This document shows positions 9,328 through 17,631 of a stretch of 64,000 nucleotides of DNA, piece by piece. Numbering within the stretch: position 1 is the stretch's first letter; each line of letters starts with the position of its first letter. Under the pieces are notes generated by a model that was not told the origin of the DNA, did no database searches, and worked only from the letters and a program-made list of their open reading frames with translations. Position numbers and translations under genes: made by a program. Source of the stretch: Sphingomonas jejuensis (GTDB lineage Bacteria; Pseudomonadota; Alphaproteobacteria; Sphingomonadales; Sphingomonadaceae); assembly GCF_011927695.1 (NCBI RefSeq), contig NZ_JAATJE010000001.1, positions 1,054,001 to 1,118,000 of the forward strand, written 5' to 3'.

Positions 9328-9870
9328 ATGCGCATCATCGCCGGGCGTTGGCGTGGACGCCCGCTTGTGGCGCCGCCGGGCCTCCAGACCAGACCCACCG
9401 CCGATCGCCTGCGCGGCGCACTGTTTTCCATGCTGGCGAGCCGCGTCGGCACGTTCGACGGGCTGCTGGTGGCGGATCTCTTCGCCGGGTCGGGCGCGCT
9501 GGGGCTTGAAGCCGTGTCGCGGGGCGCGGCGCGCGCGATCTTCGTCGACAATGGCCGGGATGCGGTGGCCGCCCTCCGTCAGAATGTCGACCGGCTGGGT
9601 GCCGCGGCCGCGGCCGACATTCGCCCGGTGCCCGTCGAAAGTCTCGGGTCGATCCCGACGCCGGTCGACCTCCTCCTCATGGATCCGCCCTATGCCACGG
9701 GGGCCGGCCAGGCCGCGCTCGTTCGCCTTCAGACGCTGAACTGGATCGCGCCGTCCGCCTGGATCGCGATCGAAACCGGGCGCGGAGAACCTGTCTCCGC
9801 GCCCGGCTTCATCATCGATGCGGAACGCGAACATGGTGCGGGCCGGCTGACGCTGCTTCGCGCCGGCTGA
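9328..9870 (+). CDS. rsmD: 16S rRNA (guanine966-N2)-methyltransferase
   Basis: RsmD methylates G966 of 16S rRNA using S-adenosylmethionine. The 180-residue protein starts with the family N terminus MRIIAGRWRGR and has RPTADRLRGALFSML. It has the SAM-binding loop VADLFAGSGALGLEA and the catalytic DPPY motif in LLLMDPPYATG. The size is normal. The ATG at 9328 gives the standard start; the frame is open upstream to 9169 but that part lies inside the PilZ gene. It lies 64 bases after that gene, probably in the same transcript. Confidence 0.93.
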   Translation: MRIIAGRWRGRPLVAPPGLQTRPTADRLRGALFSMLASRVGTFDGLLVADLFAGSGALGLEAVSRGAARAIFVDNGRDAVAALRQNVDRLGAAAAADIRPVPVESLGSIPTPVDLLLMDPPYATGAGQAALVRLQTLNWIAPSAWIAIETGRGEPVSAPGFIIDAEREHGAGRLTLLRAG

Positions 9871-9884
9871 CCCGCCGCTCCACG

Positions 9885-10736
9885 TTACGCCAGGACCATG
9901 ATCCGCCGCCGGCTGCGCATCGCCGCGCCGACCATGCCGAATCCGGCGATCATCATCGCCCAGGTGGCCGGCTCCGGCACCGCCGGCGGCGCCACCGGGG
10001 TTGCGCGCACCACCTGGCTCTGCCCCAGGATCACGGCGCCGTTCACCAGGTTGGTGCCCGACACGAAGTTGGTGAAGCGCAGCGACAGGGCATTGGTCGT
10101 GAACATGTCGCCATCGGTGATCTGCTCATTGAGCGTGATCTTCAGGCCGAGCACGTCGAGCAGCACCGCGTTGACGGCGGGCGTGACGTTGCCGAGCAGG
10201 CCTGCGTTCACGGTCCCCAGCGTCGTCGTCAGCCCCAGGCCGGCAATGCTGCTGCTGCCTTGAAAGAGCCCGGCCGCGTCGACGCTCGCCGTTGACCGGA
10301 TCTCGCCCGTGCGCAGGCCGAGCAGCGACACGACGGTGGCCGGGCCGAACAGGTTCTGCGTGGTCGCGTTGATGCCCAGGTTGGCGCTTGCGAGCGTGGC
10401 GGACGCCGTGGCCGTGGTGCCGATCCCCGATGCGGAGGTGCTCGCCACGCCCGTGTTGAACTGCAGCCCGGTGTTAGTCAGGCCCAGCAGGGACAGCGTC
10501 AGCCCGCCGCTCGCGCCAAGCGCGCTGTTCGTCTGGTTGTAGCTTGCGGGCCCATGGCCCTGCGACACGGCGACCGGCGCGACGACCAGGCTGGCGCCGG
10601 TGCCGATGATGGGCGTGGCGGACAGGGACGCTGTGGCAGCCGTCCCCTTGGACGACACCGGCGTCGTCTGCGCGGTGGCCGGCGCCACCGCCAGAATTGC
10701 GCAAGTTGCGAAAGAGATAAGACCGGACTTCAGCAT
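9885..10736 (-). CDS. Secreted PEPxxWA-CTERM protein, function unknown
   Basis: This 283-residue protein has an N-terminal signal peptide (LISFATCAILAVAPATAQ). A low-complexity body rich in Thr, Ser, Gly, Leu and Asn follows. The C-terminal sorting signal is classical: PAVPEPATWAMMIAGFGMVG and then an Arg-rich tail. PEP-CTERM proteins are processed by an exosortase and released or anchored outside the cell; the PEPxxWA form is typical of sphingomonads. The body has no recognised enzymatic motif. The ATG at 10736 is chosen because it starts the signal peptide. It is divergent from a second PEP-CTERM gene at 10953. Confidence 0.85.
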   Translation of the reverse strand: MLKSGLISFATCAILAVAPATAQTTPVSSKGTAATASLSATPIIGTGASLVVAPVAVSQGHGPASYNQTNSALGASGGLTLSLLGLTNTGLQFNTGVASTSASGIGTTATASATLASANLGINATTQNLFGPATVVSLLGLRTGEIRSTASVDAAGLFQGSSSIAGLGLTTTLGTVNAGLLGNVTPAVNAVLLDVLGLKITLNEQITDGDMFTTNALSLRFTNFVSGTNLVNGAVILGQSQVVRATPVAPPAVPEPATWAMMIAGFGMVGAAMRSRRRIMVLA

Positions 10737-10952
10737 GTTAGCCTCCCTTGTTGACCGATCATGCCATTGCAGAAGCCGTGCCAACCGCGTGCTTTCGAGG
10801 GTGCGGCGAGGATGCGGACCGGACGCGCGCCGCGCGCTGTCAGGGTACACGACAACGTAATTTCCGCATGGCGGCATGGCGTCACGCGTCTGACATGCCC
10901 GGCCGGTAGCGACTCGTGCCGGGGGGCCGTTCACATCCTGAGGGAACAGGCC

Positions 10953-12125
10953 ATGAAGACGATTGCCATGCTCATGCTGCTGGGCGTCGCCGCCCCCGCC
11001 GCAGCCGCGACCACCATCGACCTGCGCTTCATCGGGGAACAGCGCATCCCCGGCGGCGCCACCTTCAACGGCCCCGTCGTCGGCGGCCTCAGCGGCATCG
11101 ACTATGATGCCGCCACCGGCCGCTACAAGGTCATCGCCGACGACCGCTCCGCGCTGTCGCCCGCACGCACCTATGATTTCACGCTGATCTTCGACGCCGC
11201 CGGCTTCACCGCCGCCACGCCCGTCGCCAGCACCGTGCTCCTGCAACCGAACGGCACGCCCTACCCGCTCAACCAGATCGATCCGGAGGCGATCCGCTTC
11301 ACGCCCACCGGCACACTCGTCTACTCCAGCGAGGGCGAGGCGACCGCCACGTCGCAGCAGACGCCCTTTATCCGCGAAATGACGGCGGACGGCCGCTACG
11401 TCGCCGATTACCAGCTCTCGACCCGCTACAGCCCGTCGCTGTCGGGTGCGACCGGCATCCGCAACAACCTGGCGTTCGAGAGCCTGACCTTCTCGCCGGA
11501 CGGCACCCGCCTGTTCACCGCCACGGAGAACGCGCTGGCGCAGGACGGTCCAGCCGCCACGCTCACCACCGGCAGCCCGTCGCGCATCATCGCGTTCGAC
11601 ACCGCCACCCGCTCAGCCGTGGCCGAGTTCGTCTACCTGAACGATCCCGTCGCCGCCGCGCCCAACCCGGCGGGCCAGTTCACCACCAACGGCCTGGTCG
11701 AACTCCTCGCGCTGTCCTCCACCGAGTTCATCGCGCTGGAACGCAGCTTCTCCGTCGGCACCGGCTATTCGGTGCAGCTGTTCCACATCGACATCTCCAA
11801 CGCGACCAACGTGATCGGCATCGACAGCCTGTCCGGCGCCAATGTCACCGCCGCCACCAAGACGCTGCTGCTCGACCTCGACACGCTGGGCATCACGCTC
11901 GACAATCTGGAGGGCATCAGCTTCGGGCCGACGCTCGCGAACGGCAACCGCAGCCTGGTGCTCGTTTCCGACAACAACTTCACCCCCGGCCTGTTCACGC
12001 AGTTCCTGGCGTTCGAGGTGTCGGCCGCGGCCGTGCCGGAGCCTGCCAGCTGGGCGATGATGATCGCCGGCTTCGGCATCGTCGGCGGCGCGCTCCGCCG
12101 TCGCAAGCCGGTCGTGCTCGCCTGA
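10953..12125 (+). CDS. Secreted esterase-like (phytase-like fold) protein with PEPxxWA-CTERM tail
   Basis: The 390-residue product begins with a signal peptide (MKTIAMLMLLGVAAPAAAA). The body resembles the esterase-like activity domain of the phytase family: GGLSGIDYDAATGRYKVIADDR, DPEAIRF, FESLTFSPDG, TNGLVELLAL and DNLEGISFGP are its repeated beta-propeller signatures. It ends with PEPASWAMMIAGFGIVGGAL and RRRK, a PEP-CTERM sorting tail. It is therefore probably an exported phosphodiester or phosphate-ester hydrolase displayed at the surface, though the substrate is unknown. GAGGGAA precedes the ATG at 10953. A strong hairpin follows the stop. Confidence 0.88.
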   Translation: MKTIAMLMLLGVAAPAAAATTIDLRFIGEQRIPGGATFNGPVVGGLSGIDYDAATGRYKVIADDRSALSPARTYDFTLIFDAAGFTAATPVASTVLLQPNGTPYPLNQIDPEAIRFTPTGTLVYSSEGEATATSQQTPFIREMTADGRYVADYQLSTRYSPSLSGATGIRNNLAFESLTFSPDGTRLFTATENALAQDGPAATLTTGSPSRIIAFDTATRSAVAEFVYLNDPVAAAPNPAGQFTTNGLVELLALSSTEFIALERSFSVGTGYSVQLFHIDISNATNVIGIDSLSGANVTAATKTLLLDLDTLGITLDNLEGISFGPTLANGNRSLVLVSDNNFTPGLFTQFLAFEVSAAAVPEPASWAMMIAGFGIVGGALRRRKPVVLA

Positions 12126-12133
12126 TGCCTTGA

Positions 12134-12159
12134 GGGGGCAGGCCGCCCGGCTTGCCCCC
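12134..12159 (+). terminator. Candidate transcription terminator hairpin
   Basis: An 11-bp stem (12134-12144 with 12149-12159, one G-U pair) closes a GCCC loop just after the PEP-CTERM esterase gene. There is no clear run of T after it, so termination may be weak or factor-assisted. Confidence 0.55.
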
Positions 12160-12187
12160 ACCCCTCCCGTTCCCTAGTTGTTCGCGG

Positions 12188-14476
12188 GTGACCGACATCG
12201 CCCGCACCCCGCCCACACCCGCCCCCGCCGATCCGCCCTATCTGCGCGGGCTGAACGATCCGCAGCGGCAGGCGGTGCTCACCACCGACGGGCCGGTGCT
12301 GGTGCTCGCCGGCGCCGGCACGGGCAAGACGGCGGCGCTCACCGCCCGGCTCGCCCACCTCATCTCCACCCGCCGCGCCTGGCCGTCGGAGATCCTGGCG
12401 GTGACCTTCACCAACAAGGCCGCGCGCGAGATGCGGGAGCGGGTCGGCCGCATGATCGGCGACGCGGTGGAGGGGATGCCCTGGCTCGGCACCTTCCATT
12501 CCGTCGCCGCCAAGATGCTGCGCCGCCATGCCGAGCTGGTCGGGCTGCAGTCCAACTTCACCATCCTCGACACCGACGATCAGCTCCGCCTGCTGAAGCA
12601 GCTGATCGTCGCCTCCGACATCGATGAGAAGCGCTGGCCCGCCCGCCAGCTCGCCGGCCTCATCGACCGGTGGAAGAACCGCGGCCTCGTCCCCGACGAT
12701 CTCGATCTCGGCGAGGCGGAGCAATACGCCAACGGCCGCGGGCGGGAGCTCTACGCGCTGTACCAGACCCGGCTGAAGGCGCTCAACGCCTGCGACTTCG
12801 GCGATCTGCTGCTCCACATGCTCACCATCCTCAAGGGCCACCGCGAGGTGCTGGAGCTATATCAGCAGCGCTTCAAATACATCATGGTGGACGAATATCA
12901 GGACACCAACAGCAGCCAGTATCTCTGGCTCCGCCTACTCGCCCAGCAGCGCCGCAACATCTGCTGCGTCGGCGACGACGACCAGTCGATCTACTCCTGG
13001 CGCGGGGCGGAGGTGGAGAACATCCTCCGCTTCGAGCGCGACTTCCCCGGCGCCGTCGTCATCAAGCTGGAACAGAACTACCGCTCCACCGCCCACATCC
13101 TCGCCGCCGCGTCGGGCGTGATCGCCAAGAACGGTGGCCGCCTTGGCAAGACGCTGTGGACCGCCGGCGACGACGGCGAGAAGGTCCGCGTGCTCGGCCT
13201 GTGGGACGGTCCGGAGGAGGCGCGCCGCATCGGCGACGACATCGAAAGCGCACAGCGCGGCGGCACCGACCTCGACGACATCGCCATCCTCGTCCGCGCG
13301 CAGTTCCAGACGCGCGAGTTCGAGGACCGCTTCATCGCCATCGGCCTGCCCTATCGCATCGTCGGCGGCTTCCGCTTCTATGAGCGGCAGGAGATCCGCG
13401 ACGCGCTCGCCTATCTCCGCCTCGTCAACCAGCCGGCGGACGCGCTCGCCTTTGAACGCATCGTCAACACGCCCAAGCGCGGGCTCGGCGACAAGGCGCT
13501 GGCCAAGCTCCACCAGCTCGCCCGCGCGGAGGACGTGCCGCTGACGATCGCCGCCGCGCGCATCCTCGACACGGATGAGCTGACGCCCCAGGCCCGCAAG
13601 TCGCTCGGCCGCTTCGTCGCCGATCTCGCGCGCTGGCGCCGGCTGGCGGGGGAGCTTCCCCACCCCGATCTCGCCCGGCAGATCCTGGACGAAAGCGGCT
13701 ACACCGCCATGTGGCAGGCGGAGAAATCGGCGGAGGCCGCAGGCCGGCTGGAGAACCTGGCCGAGCTCGTCCGCGCGATGGAGGAATATGAAAGCCTCGG
13801 CAGCTTCCTGGAACATGTCAGCCTGGTCATGGACAATGATCAGCAGGTGCCCGGCGGCAGCGTGACGATCATGACCATCCACGCGGCCAAGGGGCTGGAA
13901 TTCGACACCGTGTTCCTGCCGGGGTGGGAGGAAGGCGTGTTCCCGTCACAGCGCGCGCTGGACGATGGCGGGACGAGCGCGCTGGAGGAGGAACGGCGCC
14001 TGGCCTATGTCGCCATCACCCGCGCCAGGCGGTCCGCCACCATCCTCCACGCCGCCAACCGCCGCATCTATGGCCAGTGGACCAGCTCCATCCCCAGCCG
14101 CTTCGTGGGGGAGCTTCCGCCCGAACATCATGAGGAGGAGACGAGCCTGGCGGGCGGAGAGAGCCTGTGGCGCGCCAACTGGACCACCGGCGCCGATCCC
14201 TTCGCCGACGTCGCGCGCGGCGCCGGCCGCGGCCCCGGCTGGCAGCGCGCCGCGACGCAGGGCGGCTTCTCGACGTCGCCCGCGCGCGTGCTGGAGGCGC
14301 GGGCCAGCGCCGTCAGCCTCGGCAACAAGGGCCGCAGCGACTTGGTCGTAGGTCAGCGCGTGTTCCACACCAAGTTCGGCTACGGCACCATCGCCGAGAT
14401 CGAGGGCAACAAGCTCGAGATCGACTTCGAGCATGCCGGGCGGAAGCGGGTGATGGATAGTTTTGTGACTGTTTGA
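12188..14476 (+). CDS. uvrD: UvrD/PcrA-type superfamily I DNA helicase
   Basis: This 762-residue ATP-dependent 3'-5' helicase acts in nucleotide-excision and mismatch repair and in clearing replication forks. All helicase motifs are visible: LNDPQRQAVLTTDGPVLVLA (Q motif and start of motif I), GAGTGKT, VTFTNKAAREMRERV (Ia), VDEYQDTN (II), GDDDQSIYSWRGAE (III), EQNYRST (IV), SVTIMTIHAAKGLEFD (V) and VAITRARR (VI). A C-terminal Tudor-like segment (VFHTKFGYGTIAEIEGNKL) contacts RNA polymerase in relatives. The GTG at 12188 is preferred to the TTG at 12152. The last codons (GAT AGT TTT GTG ACT GTT TGA) are A+T-rich, unlike the rest of the gene, and abut a low-G+C island. Confidence 0.94.
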   Translation: MTDIARTPPTPAPADPPYLRGLNDPQRQAVLTTDGPVLVLAGAGTGKTAALTARLAHLISTRRAWPSEILAVTFTNKAAREMRERVGRMIGDAVEGMPWLGTFHSVAAKMLRRHAELVGLQSNFTILDTDDQLRLLKQLIVASDIDEKRWPARQLAGLIDRWKNRGLVPDDLDLGEAEQYANGRGRELYALYQTRLKALNACDFGDLLLHMLTILKGHREVLELYQQRFKYIMVDEYQDTNSSQYLWLRLLAQQRRNICCVGDDDQSIYSWRGAEVENILRFERDFPGAVVIKLEQNYRSTAHILAAASGVIAKNGGRLGKTLWTAGDDGEKVRVLGLWDGPEEARRIGDDIESAQRGGTDLDDIAILVRAQFQTREFEDRFIAIGLPYRIVGGFRFYERQEIRDALAYLRLVNQPADALAFERIVNTPKRGLGDKALAKLHQLARAEDVPLTIAAARILDTDELTPQARKSLGRFVADLARWRRLAGELPHPDLARQILDESGYTAMWQAEKSAEAAGRLENLAELVRAMEEYESLGSFLEHVSLVMDNDQQVPGGSVTIMTIHAAKGLEFDTVFLPGWEEGVFPSQRALDDGGTSALEEERRLAYVAITRARRSATILHAANRRIYGQWTSSIPSRFVGELPPEHHEEETSLAGGESLWRANWTTGADPFADVARGAGRGPGWQRAATQGGFSTSPARVLEARASAVSLGNKGRSDLVVGQRVFHTKFGYGTIAEIEGNKLEIDFEHAGRKRVMDSFVTV

Positions 14477-16100
14477 GGCTCAGCTTACCTGACAGACCTC
14501 AGCCAAGGTGGCAGCGTCCGTTAATTCAAAACTACCTTGGCAATCAGGACAGGTGATTGAACCCTCTGTTCCGATGCGAAGGCTCGAGCAATGGGGACAG
14601 ATCACTAGATAATTTTCTAGTGCCTCTTCGAGGCTAGCGTCCGACAAGATCGCCAGCGCGAGCCGTGGATCTGTGACTCCATATAGGTAAAGTGGACGGT
14701 TTCCCGGATTTGGTACATCTCCAACCTTTACGACTGCACCTGAGTTCTGCCAACCTTGGACCTTTGCTCTAGCAGCTTGCGTAGTCACCCGAAATACGTC
14801 GTTCGCTAAGCTATTAATCGTGAAAGTCAATTCCCCTATTTTTTTAAGATCCGCGTAGGCTGTACCATAAAGCTCTTGAGCCCTTTCAAGAGAAAAGAGA
14901 GACATGGCCGACTTAACCGTGCGGAACTCAATAGTCCGACCGAACTGGCCAGACTTCGTATGCTCGTCTACGATCTTTTTACATATTCTCACCATATCTC
15001 TTGGTGAACCATTCGCGAAATAGGCGATCATCCTATGTATGTTAAACGGAACAGGCGATGTTACCAACTGATCGAATCTCGAAATGCGACCACCAGAATA
15101 AGTTTCTAAACGAAGCTCTAGAACCCTCTCTAACTCAGCGACAGACCAAACGAGTGAGTATTCAATGACGCGGTCTGAGCGACCACCCGCAGCACGATAG
15201 TCTTCTTTGGTTTTGTCCCAAAGGAAGAACTTGAATGCAATGCCTGGCGTTTCTAATAATGGAAGGTCGAGCAGGATGCTTGATAGTAAAGCGAATGCTT
15301 TATCGGCATTTAGCACAGTCTGAGGTAATTCATCAGCCCGGTCCACCAGAATGTAAACTGAACTAAATCCGAGTTTTGTTGCAAGCGTCACAAGAGCCTC
15401 GAACTTGAAACGCATCGATTCGATGACTCGCTCCTGATTGCTTAGGATTTCTATAGGAGCCCCGCCATTTGAGGTTACGAACGCATTCACCAAGCTAAGG
15501 GCTGCTCCGCCGTACTTTCGCCAAATGTCGCCAGCCCTATCTCCTAGAGATTTAACAGCTTCAATTTGTTCTTTTAGTCTGGCGGTCGATAAATCTCCCA
15601 AGAGACTCCTTGATAGATCGACAACTAACTTGCGGTCCACTTCCTCTAGCTTACCCGATCCGCTCTCCGAGAATTCAACAAGGAGTGCCACAAGCAACAG
15701 GCGGGTTATATTCGTGATGTGATACTCAGAGTCCGCATCTGAAACTTGTTTGAGCCCCTCCAACGGAAAACGATCGTAAGATATGCATAGGAAGCTGGAG
15801 TCATTTAGACTCTTGCGTTCAATCATAATTTTCTGGGCAGTCTTTCCGCCGCCTCTTGGTGCAAAAACGACATTGCTTTTTGGCTTACGGGGATCGCCTA
15901 TAACGGCAGGAAAAAATGGCGGTTGAACAAAGTAGTTCTCAATCAGCGGCTCATCTGCAGCGTTAGTAGATGCAAAGGGATCTTCAGAGAACCCGAACGT
16001 CGACAGGAATTCTATAGCCATTTCGCTTGCCCTCGGAGTTACCTCACGCTTACACACTCGAGGGGGCGAGACAATCCGTTCGCTTGAAGCGCAGTCTGAG
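14455..16100. other. Low-G+C genomic island carrying one ATPase gene
   Basis: From about the last seven codons of the helicase gene to roughly 16.1 kb, base composition falls to about half G+C by eye, while both flanks are near two thirds or more. Codon use changes in step, with many A/T third positions. The left edge is sharp; the right edge is blurred. No integrase, transposase, tRNA target or clear flanking repeat was seen. The island holds a single long gene on the minus strand, so it looks like a horizontally acquired cargo without mobility genes. Confidence 0.75.
14480..16021 (-). CDS. P-loop ATPase with C-terminal zinc ribbon, horizontally acquired
   Basis: I cannot name the family of this 513-residue protein with certainty. 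Residues 54-61 (APRGGGKT) form a Walker A motif. Residues 223-231 (YILVDRADE) form a Walker B with extra acidic residues, as in STAND, KAP and ORC-like NTPases. The N terminus (FGFSEDPFASTNAADEP, then YFVQPPFFPAV) resembles a group of orphan bacterial ATPases sometimes found in defence islands. Residues 475-478 (CPHC) and 491-494 (CPDC) make a zinc ribbon, suggesting a nucleic-acid or protein contact. The middle is helical with no membrane segment. Codons are A/T-rich and unlike every neighbour. It ends three bases from the helicase stop, tail to tail. The ATG at 16021 follows GAGGG; an upstream extension to 16300 is high-G+C and not coding. A defence or DNA-maintenance role is speculation. 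Confidence 0.85.
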   Translation of the reverse strand: MAIEFLSTFGFSEDPFASTNAADEPLIENYFVQPPFFPAVIGDPRKPKSNVVFAPRGGGKTAQKIMIERKSLNDSSFLCISYDRFPLEGLKQVSDADSEYHITNITRLLLVALLVEFSESGSGKLEEVDRKLVVDLSRSLLGDLSTARLKEQIEAVKSLGDRAGDIWRKYGGAALSLVNAFVTSNGGAPIEILSNQERVIESMRFKFEALVTLATKLGFSSVYILVDRADELPQTVLNADKAFALLSSILLDLPLLETPGIAFKFFLWDKTKEDYRAAGGRSDRVIEYSLVWSVAELERVLELRLETYSGGRISRFDQLVTSPVPFNIHRMIAYFANGSPRDMVRICKKIVDEHTKSGQFGRTIEFRTVKSAMSLFSLERAQELYGTAYADLKKIGELTFTINSLANDVFRVTTQAARAKVQGWQNSGAVVKVGDVPNPGNRPLYLYGVTDPRLALAILSDASLEEALENYLVICPHCSSLRIGTEGSITCPDCQGSFELTDAATLAEVCQVS

Positions 16101-16154
16101 GCAGAGCGGATCTGCTCTGTCCTACAGCCCCCCACCTGACGCATAGACTCGTCG

Positions 16155-16571
16155 ATGCACGAGTCGCTCGCCTTCACCCCCGTCCCCGTCCGCGCCCGGC
16201 ACGACGGGTGGACGCCCGACCGGCAGCGCGCCTTCATCGATCGGCTGGGTGAGCTCGGGCTGGTCGCCGCCGCCGCAAGGGCGGTCGGGATGGCGCCCAA
16301 GTCCGCCTACCGCCTCCGAGACCGCCCCGATGCCGCGTCCTTCGCCGCCGCCTGGGATGCGGCGCTGGAGGAAGGGGGGCGGCGCGCGCTCGACACCGCC
16401 ATCCACCGCGCGCTCCACGGCACCGCCACGCCTGTCTTCTACCGCGGCCGGCAGATCGGGGAGCGTCGCCGCTACAATGACGGGCTGCTGATCGCCGCCA
16501 TCCGCCGGCTCGATCGCACGGCACCGTCCGCGCCGTTCGGTTCGTCGACGTATCCCGATGACGCCCTGTGA
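16155..16571 (+). CDS. Small helix-turn-helix protein, function unknown
   Basis: The 138-residue protein has a predicted helix-turn-helix (LGLVAAAARAVGMAPKSAYR, about residues 35-54), like terminase small subunits and transposase-type DNA-binding domains. A region with YRGRQIGERRRYNDGLLIAAIRRLDR follows. I recall similar short proteins (TPDRQRAFI ... AYRLR ... YND.L) as scattered and often multi-copy in sphingomonads, without a known role. The N-terminal FTPVPVRARHDGWTP is typical of that group. It is high in G+C, so it belongs to the host flank and not to the ATPase island. Its promoter region is shared head to head with the ATPase gene. Confidence 0.75.
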   Translation: MHESLAFTPVPVRARHDGWTPDRQRAFIDRLGELGLVAAAARAVGMAPKSAYRLRDRPDAASFAAAWDAALEEGGRRALDTAIHRALHGTATPVFYRGRQIGERRRYNDGLLIAAIRRLDRTAPSAPFGSSTYPDDAL

Positions 16572-16715
16572 CATTTGTGACCTTCCACGCCCCGCCGCTT
16601 CGCCTCGCGCGGCTGTTAACCAGCTCGCCTAAGCCGCTGGAAACCCTCGCGCGCACACTGCCGCCCGCACGCCTGCCGGCCCTCTGCCGCCGGCCGGGCG
16701 TCGAGGAGTGCCGCG

Positions 16716-17054
16716 ATGTCCCGCCTTTTTCGTTCGATCGCCCTGCGCCCGATCGCTGTCATCGCGCTGCTCGCGGCCTTTCCGCTCCCTGCGCCTGCCC
16801 ATGCCGCGCCGCCGGCGGGCTTCGTCGCGCTTGCGGATGCGGATCTCGCGGGCGTCACCTCTACCGGCCTGCCGACGATGCCGGCTCCGCTCGATCCCGC
16901 GCGCCGCGTTTCCGCGTTCGAGATGGCGGTGAGCACTGCCTGGGATCAGATGGACGCCTGGTGGGCGGACGACGGCGCGCTCCTGATCCTGGAGGCGGTG
17001 CGCCCCGCGCCCGACCTCTCCACCCTGCCCCGCCTCGCCTTCACCCCGCGCTGA
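16716..17054 (+). CDS. Small secreted protein, function unknown
   Basis: This 112-residue protein has a clear signal peptide (about residues 1-30, with LRPIAVIALLAAFPLPAPAHA and an Ala-x-Ala cleavage site). The mature part is about 80 residues and has no recognised motif beyond two Trp-rich acidic clusters (TAWDQMDAWWADDGALL). Its length and position suggest a periplasmic protein. The ATG at 16716 is preceded by GAGGAG. Competing frames over the same bases lack a signal peptide and a good ribosome site. The gene after it has an EcfG-like promoter starting six bases past this stop. Confidence 0.6.
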   Translation: MSRLFRSIALRPIAVIALLAAFPLPAPAHAAPPAGFVALADADLAGVTSTGLPTMPAPLDPARRVSAFEMAVSTAWDQMDAWWADDGALLILEAVRPAPDLSTLPRLAFTPR

Positions 17055-17059
17055 TCCCC

Positions 17060-17084
17060 GGAACGCCGCCCGGCCCTGCGGGTT
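17060..17084 (+). promoter_or_regulatory. EcfG-type stress promoter candidate (imperfect)
   Basis: GGAAC at 17060-17064 and GGTT at 17081-17084 are separated by 16 bases. The alphaproteobacterial general-stress sigma factor EcfG recognises GGAAC-N16/17-CGTT, so only one base of the -10 differs. It lies 22 bases before the ATG at 17107. Confidence 0.4.
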
Positions 17085-17106
17085 CGGGCAGCAGGAGGAT
17101 GCGCCC

Positions 17107-17601
17107 ATGTCCGAAACCGCGGAAAAGACCGATCCCAGGCTGTGGGAGCAGGTGAAGGCGGAGATCACCGCCGGCGCCAAGGGCGGCAAGAAGGGCCAGT
17201 GGTCCGCCCGCAAGGCGCAGATGGCCGTGACTGAGTACAAGAAGCGCGGCGGCGGGTACGAAGGGCAGCGCGACGAGAACAACAGCCTCCACCAGTGGAC
17301 GGAGGAGGATTGGGATACCAAGTCCGGCAGGAAGAGCGGCGACACCGGAGAACGCTATCTGCCGAAGGACGCGCGTGAGGCGCTTTCGGACGAGGAGTAC
17401 AGGCGCACCACCGCCAAGAAGCGCGCCGACACGCGCAAGGGCAAGCAGTTCTCCGCCCAGCCCAGGGACGTCGCCGACAAGGCCGCCCGCGCCCGCGACC
17501 ACCGCACCAAGGCCGAACTCTATGCGGAGGCGAAGAAGCGCGACATTCCCGGCCGCTCAACCATGACCAAGGATCAGCTCGCCGACGCGCTCGCCGGCTA
17601 G
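17107..17601 (+). CDS. DUF5872-like basic protein with C-terminal SAP/Rho-N-like motif
   Basis: The 164-residue protein is very hydrophilic and Lys/Arg-rich. Its N-terminal part (LWEQVKAEITAGAKGGKKGQ, then WSARKAQMAVTEYKKRGGGY, and WTEEDW) matches a family I recall as DUF5872. That assignment is from memory. The last 30 residues (KAELYAEAKKRDIPGRSTMT, then KDQLADALAG) form a helix-extended-helix of the SAP or Rho-N type that usually touches nucleic acid. A closely similar segment ends the protein at 24813-25061. The function is unknown; nucleoid association under stress is an inference. AGGAGG precedes the ATG and an EcfG-like promoter lies upstream. Confidence 0.8.
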   Translation: MSETAEKTDPRLWEQVKAEITAGAKGGKKGQWSARKAQMAVTEYKKRGGGYEGQRDENNSLHQWTEEDWDTKSGRKSGDTGERYLPKDAREALSDEEYRRTTAKKRADTRKGKQFSAQPRDVADKAARARDHRTKAELYAEAKKRDIPGRSTMTKDQLADALAG

Positions 17602-17606
17602 GGTCA

Positions 17607-17631
17607 GCAACCTCCTTCGGGCGGCTTCGTT
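17607..17631 (+). promoter_or_regulatory. EcfG-type stress promoter candidate (imperfect)
   Basis: GCAAC at 17607-17611 and CGTT at 17628-17631 are 16 bases apart, one base away from the GGAAC-N16-CGTT consensus. Transcription would start near 17638 and serve the hydrolase gene at 17658. It overlaps the hairpin at 17612-17651, so the two readings compete. Confidence 0.4.

Noticed and set aside
16102-16119. CAGAGC/GCTCTG inverted repeat near the right edge of the ATPase island
   Set aside because: Six-base arms are common by chance at this length; no second copy was found at the left edge, so it is not a convincing attachment site.
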